Assembly (NCBI GenBank): GCA_009760855.2
Contig: WPIO01000107.1
Location: forward strand, 1,245,001 to 1,303,500
Length of the DNA stretch: 58,500 nucleotides
Direction of reading: 5' to 3'
From: Cristatella mucedo
Lineage: Eukaryota; Bryozoa; Phylactolaemata; Cristatellidae
The notes beneath the pieces are model-generated. The model was given only the letters and a program-made list of their open reading frames with translations. It had not been told where the DNA came from and made no database searches. This document shows positions 32,838 to 58,500 of this stretch, one piece after another (the stretch's first letter is position 1; each line of letters begins with the position of its first letter). The position numbers were made by a program, and so were the translations under genes.

Positions 32838-34575
32838 TTTAATAATAATAATAATGCTCTTGATAAAGCATCCTCAGAGAACTCAATCTCTTTCTAGGCG
32901 CTTTGCATTTGCTGCAAAGTGAAATGCAATTGAATGGTGAGTAATATCACGCTTGATAAACAACATGAATAACATGGTTATGGGTAACATGCACCAGGTC
33001 ATTATGCAAATGTGGTTAGTGGCAGCAGAAGCTCGAGACGGGTCACCTGTGGAGTCCCTCAAGGGTCTGTACTCGGTCCCTTGCTGTTCTCCATTTATAC
33101 ACAACCTCTGGGAAAAGTGATTAAAGCTCATGGAATAGGATATCCCACTTCTATGCTGACGATACTCAGTTGTATTTGTCATTCAAACCGTTAGAATCTG
33201 CTGCGGCAACTGAGAAACTGAATGCTTGCCTTGCTGACATTCGATCCTGGATGCCTGAAAACTTCCTGAAATTAAATGATGAGAAAACCGAATTGCTGCT
33301 CATAGGACGCCCTAAGCGTGTGGCTGGATTAAAAGGCTTTGCTCTTCTAATAGGTGATGCTATTGTGCGACCATCACAACGTGCTCGAAATTTAGGTGTC
33401 GTGTTCGACAGCTGCCTCAATTTCAAAAGCGTCTTTCAGAAGACTGCCTCTACAGCTAGCCACCACATCCGATCCCTATCCAAGATTAGGAGCTATCTCC
33501 CACAGTGGCTTGTAAAAAATTTAACTAGCTCTTTTGTTCTGTCTCGGCTTGATTCTTATAATTCCCTTTTGTCTGGGCTGCCAAAATAAACTATTATGCC
33601 ACTACAGCAGTCAATGAATATGGCTGCAAGGCTAGTCTTCAAGTCCCTGCGGTATGAGCACGTGTCTCCTTTGCTGAAAGAGCTAGGATGGTTGCCGGTT
33701 GAGCAAAGGATACAGAGCAAAGTTCTTACGCTGACCCACAAGGCCCGCCACGGCTTGGCTCCTTCGTACCTAGCTGAGCTGCTGCATCAGTTTCAGCCTG
33801 TTCGCGCCCTCAGGTCCTGTGTGGACAATCAACTCGCTGTCCCATTCCTCCGCTTGAAGACAGTTGGCGACAGAAGCTTTAGCTCTGCAGGTCCTAGACT
33901 GTGGAACTCGCTTCCACAATTCTTACGCAACGAAAACTACTCTCCCACTGCCGACTATGGCTCATTGTTTTCAGCGGTCCTGAGCTGCTACTTCCATGCT
34001 ACTCACTACCTCAACTGTTCTCCTGACTCTGCTATGCTTCCCACTTTCTCTTTGTTGCGTGAGACGAAGTCTGTTGGCTACCGAATGCGTACCGAAAGCC
34101 GCTTAGGCTGCGAGTTCGCTATACAAAACTCTCCTGCGTAACACCCACATAGTCTTTATGACTTTGTGGAGTTACAGACGGAGATACATTCACAGTGTCA
34201 GCAGGCATAAGCACATGAAGGACGAATCACAGGGACCCACTAAATGCTGTCCTAAATAGGAGTGTTTTTAAGTTCTTTTTAAATGTGATCAAGTCAGGAG
34301 ATGTTCTGACGCAAGTCGGCAGGGAGTTCCAGGCTTTGAGAGCATACGAACTAAATGCACGGTCTCCAAAGGATTTGAGGTTTGTACGAGGTAGTGGTAA
34401 TCTGTTGGATTCCGAAAAGCGGTTGGTACGATGCTTGGCCTTGTGGGGAGTAGATCTAAGAGATAGGCTGTAGCCAATAAATGAAGTGACCTAAATGTGA
34501 GCGACAAAATCTTGAAGTCGATCCGTCGCTTGACTGGTAGCCAGTGCAGGTCGGCGAGAAGTTGTTGGCGATAGG
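32838..34575 (-). mobile_element. LINE A 3' end (minus), interrupted by LINE B
   Basis: 32838-33027 is the reversed LINE A tail up to GGTTAGTGGCAGCA. The sequence resumes at 34191 with CACAGTGTCAGC and continues to about 34575 (RT C-terminus). In intact copies the two parts are separated only by TG, so the LINE B insertion between them is clean and removed two bases. Confidence 0.85.
33028..34190 (+). mobile_element. LINE B copy inserted in LINE A
   Basis: A 5'-truncated element starts at the RT motif [15 protein letters not shown] (about 33045). A one-base shift precedes [13 protein letters not shown], the RT catalytic site (about 33150-33182). The protein then continues ([75 protein letters not shown]) to QNSPA-stop at 34141. 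The 3' end has a stem-loop at 34145-34169 and ends GATACATT. One stop at 33586 splits the frame. It is the best-preserved LINE B in the window. Confidence 0.85.
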
Positions 34576-37500
34576 TACGCTCGCATTCTGCTCGCTTTTC
34601 GCCTTTGTGTTCCCAGTGTATTGCTATCAACACTCGACGGTCAGCAGCGGCGTTCTGAAACTACATATTTCCAATAGAAATTAGCCTGTACCTACGAAAA
34701 ATCACGGAAAGCCAACTTTGCTTTGGATCGTAAGTTCGAGTGTGACCTGACCTGGCTGGCGAGCCAACTCCAAACTTCAGCTCCTAGTGAGTGGAGCAAA
34801 ATGTGTATAGAAAAAAATATATCAAAATAAAATTCATTAATTCTTATACAACGATCGTAAATTTAACATTTGGGTGTTTATTTATCTGCAGTACGTGTCA
34901 TACCAGCATTGAGTTACTTTCACGGAAAGTACTGATTCGCTTACCACTTTCAATTATGCAGCATATTGGCAGTGTAGTAAGCCAGCTCCCTGAGAAAAAT
35001 CATGGGCAGATTCTATTCATACATGTCCATCGGCTGCCGCATCAAGGTATGTTAAATTTCTACTACGAGAGAGCAGGTTGTGGTGGGTGTGTAACACCTT
35101 TTAATAAGCTGACTGAATCCGTTAGAAAGTCGGCCTCAGTTATTGACATCCCGCTTACATTATGCCTGTTGTTAAATATATGGTAATACTACGACAGTGC
35201 AGCAATAGTGAATTTCATTTAAAAAACGAGAGATAACTTGGTCATTTACATTTGTAGCTGCAACCTTGCTGGACAAACCTTGAAACTGGAAGCCACAAAC
35301 TTCCAACGGCAAGTCTGCCTAGCCAATCAGATAGCTAATCAGTAAGCGACCAGTTGAGTAGCTGAAAGCCAATCAGATAGCTAATCAGTAGAGCGACCAG
35401 TTGAGTAGCTGAAGCATGAGCTGCTGTCTCCAATAGCAGGAGGCTACCACATGAATGAGTGAGCTGCACTGCTCTCTATATTGTGAGGTGAGAAAGCTAA
35501 TAGAGGTCAAACCCCCAGGACCAACCACCGGTTGAGACATACTGTCCAGCTTACCTCCCGATATGCTCTTCCGGACTGGGTATGCTGGGCTAATTTAAAT
35601 AAATAATTTAAGAACAGGCACAGCACGTGAGGACTTCTTGTAGGCTATAAACCACAGCTCTGCTACTACAGACTGGTCTGTCGAAGCAGGATCATTTTCT
35701 GCCGGCCACGACAGACCAAGCGAAAACTGAAGGCTGCCGGCTAGCTCGGTCAGCGATCGTTGCCTCAGCCAAGCTGCCCAGCAGAATCAGGAATTCTGAA
35801 GTGACGGGCTTCGGTAAAACGTCTCGGTTATTGTTTAGGCAGAGCAGCCCTGGCTCGACCAGTCAGGTGGCAGTCGGCCACTTAGAGGTCGACAGCTGCA
35901 CGACTCGGAACACACGACCTATGCATAGGTCATCAAGTGGGAGAGAATCCATACTGAGACCCATCGCTGGGTAAGCTCTGTGGGCACGAGGCAACAAAGC
36001 AGCACGTTTGCCACAGGAGCACTGCAAGGCAGATACAAAAGGTTTGTGGAGCATCGGCTACATCGATAGGTGTGATGGCTAGATCTGGTGAGCCGACTTC
36101 AGGGTTGACTTGACAATACGAGCCTGAGTCATGAGAAGCAGCTGCCATCTTCGTGTGGCACAGCAACGGTATGAAACTAACAGAAGTTGTCGATTAAAAT
36201 ATAAAAGATCGGATTGGATGCTGGTGTTGCCTTCGACCTAACCCGGAAAACCAAAATCATTCTGCGATTCAACATGTCACATGCTCAAAATAAGTGAGTT
36301 TGGTTAAGATGGGATGACAAGCACTGAGAAGGTGGAGACTCTTCGGAGGGCAAAGACAACCTTGGGCCAAACCTGCGGTTTTCTTTGCCCTCCTGGGGGC
36401 CAAGTGATCTATAGTGAGGTTCTGGGAGGGGGTGGCAAGTCCCTTGCAGGATATGTGGCTGAAATTAGGAAGCCACAAACCCATTAGCCCACCAGCCTAG
36501 GTGTTTCAAATAACTAGCCAATACTATAGGTCACCCGAAAATCGGCTCCATAATGTGGCTGGGAAAGCAGCAGGCTCAGTTTCGGTTTACATGACATCTG
36601 TACACACTTTGTGTATAACGAATTATCTATGCTAGAAACGTTCCGGTTCAAAGACCACTTCAAGCAGACACCACAGGAATCGACTTATATAATTATTCTG
36701 TGGTAAAAATCATTCTGTTTTTCTCCCAATGTGTCACAAGTTAAAAATCTCGGCTAAATATGCATGCAATGCGAAGAGATCATTGCACTAGCCAGCAAGT
36801 ATAAGACCAGTGTAAAACAAAACCTCTTCCTTTCACTACACTTTGTTTCGTCACAGGGTCTTTCTTATTCTAAAGGTGAAGCATGTGTACCTAGCTACCC
36901 AGTTCCTGGGTTCGAGCCCGTGACCAGGCAATTGTGTAAGTGCCCACTGCAAGCCGAGCGCCAGCCACCAGGTTTAAGCTGCTATAAAAATGGTGCTGCT
37001 AAATCAGCTGGTCTTTAATTGTTTACTGCCTATTTATGTCTGAGACACGCCTGTCATAGACATTGGTCGCTTTTGCCACATTCCAAGGGGTAAGCTCATA
37101 AAAGTACTTATCTGCATGAGAGCACAGGCCTGCACTCTTGGAAGGCCAACGACAGTCGGTGGACCAATCAGAAAGCTAACTGCTTACCGTGCTCAAGCTG
37201 CTCTCTACGAAGAAAGAGGCACCCTAACCTGGTGGCAACTGGTTAAATTAGTGCTTGAGGGACATAGGACACGCCGAGTCAGGCCGAACGTGCAGGCGGC
37301 AGGACAGACTGGGAGCTGCGCGGGCGGGGCAGCGGTGAAGAAGCAACAAGAAGCCACCGAGCACTGTAGCGCTGCAGATGCAAAGGATCGACGAGGCGAA
37401 GCACTTGATCGCACGTGCGCAGCAGGGGCGAGTATTGAATAACAGGGCAACCAGTCTTGATCCCAATCTCGTCTAATTCCACGTTAAAAATTAAACCAAT

Positions 37501-37848
37501 CAGGATGCACATCAACAGACCTCTGCAGTAGGAGTGCCGCAAAGTGCACAGTTTTGGCCAATGGAGAGTAAGTCCATTTGACATGAGCGATTGCAGGCAT
37601 TTGCAGCACCAGTAAGGGTCGCGACGGCAGACTGGCTTCAAACAGGCAAGCAGGAACGATTTGGCTCTGTCAGGGCCAATGAGAAAAGGGAGCATCAAAT
37701 CAACTAACTTAGTCCTGATATGATTGATTGGCTTGTGTGACAAAAACAAGCCGATAAACATGAGAATTACGTCAGGGAAACTATGCACATAGTCCCAGCA
37801 CAGCTGCAGCATTTTGTTTGCAGACTGGTCATAGCTGGCTGTGGCCAG
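34576..37848. other. Unassigned DNA downstream of the lipase gene
   Basis: It holds a 46-bp tandem duplication at 35321-35413 and a 12-bp perfect inverted repeat at 36345-36393. Frames at 34791-35186 (plus) and 37279-37812 (minus) have no recognised domain; the second begins just beyond the lipase stop and may be 3' UTR. A tRNA-B-box-like string occurs near 36910. Confidence 0.4.
35321..35413. repeat. 46/47-bp tandem duplication
   Basis: AGCCAATCAGATAGCTAATC and the following 26 bp are repeated immediately at 35367 with one G insertion. A recent duplication, two copies. Confidence 0.95.
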
Positions 37849-57710
<19,862 letters not shown>

Positions 57711-57815
57711 CTGCAAAACCAAGCGCAGGCTTCGGCACGCTGCCGGCAAGTGATACGTGAGCCCGGGCGGCCTGTCAACTGGGACACTGGGCTACGCAGG
57801 CATGTGGAAATGCTT

Positions 57816-57850
<35 letters not shown>

Positions 57851-58500
57851 AAGAAAGAAAGACAGCTAGGGAGGCAAAGGAGGTCACTTGAATGCAGCCG
57901 CACTGGCAAACCTTCATGTTCTACGACGCTTTGAGCACGACCACGACGCTAGCAATAGAAGTGCAGCAGCACCTTCAAAGTTGTCGTCTTGGCACAGAAG
58001 CAAGGAGGTTGCACCACAAGCAATGATTTTACTAGAGTTCACTAACCATAGAAATCCCTTGGAAGCCTCGCTCGGTTCGATGCAGCAAGCATGGATGGGG
58101 CCCACTGAGAAGATTCTCTCGGGCCTTTCGGGCTGCTACGCTTGGCCCGTTTAATGCCGGCTTGGGTCTTCAGCAGGCAGCCGCGTGTAGTTGCTGTCTG
58201 CTTTGAACTTTACGACCAGCGCCAGTGAGGAAGTGGTCGATGCTGGCTGTCGCAAGTGGCAACATAGCTGCGCCGAGCAACTTTTCCCTCTTCCGGCCCA
58301 TCTCGAATCAGGATTGCCTGAATGCAAAAGGTGTGCCCCTTCTTGTTGCTTTTCTAAGCTGCCATGACTACCTGACCTATCCTGGCCAATGGCAGCCAAG
58401 TGGAGCATTCTATTGAACAGTTAGCTAGTAGCCAGCAACGATGGCAGTCAGGCAAAGGATGCGCCCAGACTGCTTGCTCGCTTCCTGCACGGGGGGGGGG
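57711..58500. other. Lipase upstream DNA; signal exon not identified
   Basis: It holds a GCA repeat (57816-57846, about ten units) and a GAAA run after it. A minus-strand frame at 58151-58408 has no signal-peptide core. The window ends in a run of ten G. Confidence 0.4.

Noticed and set aside
34791-35186. Plus-strand frame of 131 codons
   Set aside because: AT-rich, no domain, signal sequence or splice support.
36890-36975. tRNA-like string with GGGTTCGAGCCC
   Set aside because: A B-box-like core only; no cloverleaf or second copy could be established, so not called a tRNA gene or SINE.
37279-37812. Minus-strand frame of 177 codons
   Set aside because: No recognisable domain or splice context; it lies directly downstream of the lipase stop and is better viewed as 3' flank or UTR.

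Overview
This is animal (metazoan) nuclear DNA. Protein-coding information is split into short exons with GT-AG (once GC-AG) splice sites, introns run to 17 kb, microsatellites are long, and most recognisable sequence is transposable-element debris. The species cannot be named from the window. The mix of L2/CR1-type LINEs, tRNA-derived SINEs, Ty1/copia and Ty3/gypsy remnants would fit many aquatic invertebrates.

Two host genes are visible, both on the minus strand. (1) A secreted acid-lipase gene (LIPA/gastric lipase family) runs from about 57.7 kb down to a stop codon at 37849. Seven exons (57340-57710, 53671-53815, 51235-51327, 50837-50992, 47970-48110, 39291-39374, 37849-38016) join in a single phase-consistent frame of 385 residues with a complete Ser-Asp-His triad. 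Only the signal-peptide end is missing. (2) A CTHRC1-like extracellular-matrix gene runs from about 25.6 kb to a stop at 8220. It has a signal-peptide/cysteine-rich first exon, two good CTHRC1-domain exons (12354-12576 and 8220-8425) and two doubtful small exons near 20.3-20.6 kb. The 12.4 kb exon carries a 2-base frameshift.

The rest is repeats. LINE family A (L2/CR1 type, tail of ATT repeats) has about 20 copies or fragments. LINE family B (related RT, tail of ACATT repeats) has about seven. SINE-1 is tRNA-headed and its 3' end is copied from the LINE A tail. SINE-2 is a second tRNA-headed family. Insertions are strongly nested: copia > LINE A > SINE-1 > LINE A tail at 1.3-6.5 kb; LINE A > LINE A > LINE B at 40.8-46.3 kb; LINE A > LINE B at 32.8-34.6 kb; LINE A > LINE A at 16.6-18.6 kb.

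Layout: 0-1 kb gypsy pol end plus LTR; 1.35-6.48 kb copia element with nested insertions; 6.5-25.7 kb CTHRC1-like gene with LINEs in its introns; 23.6-24.1 kb gypsy gag remnant; 26-30 kb LINE pieces, a GC-rich stretch and a CA repeat; 30-37.8 kb mostly unassigned with the 32.8-34.6 kb nest; 37.8-57.7 kb lipase gene with repeat-filled introns; 57.7-58.5 kb upstream flank ending in a G run.

The most notable observations are the SINE-1/LINE A shared stem-loop tail (a parasite/partner pair), a covarying 3' stem-loop in LINE B, the multi-layer nests, and the frameshifted CTHRC1-like exon preceded by an unusual PAN-like cysteine exon.
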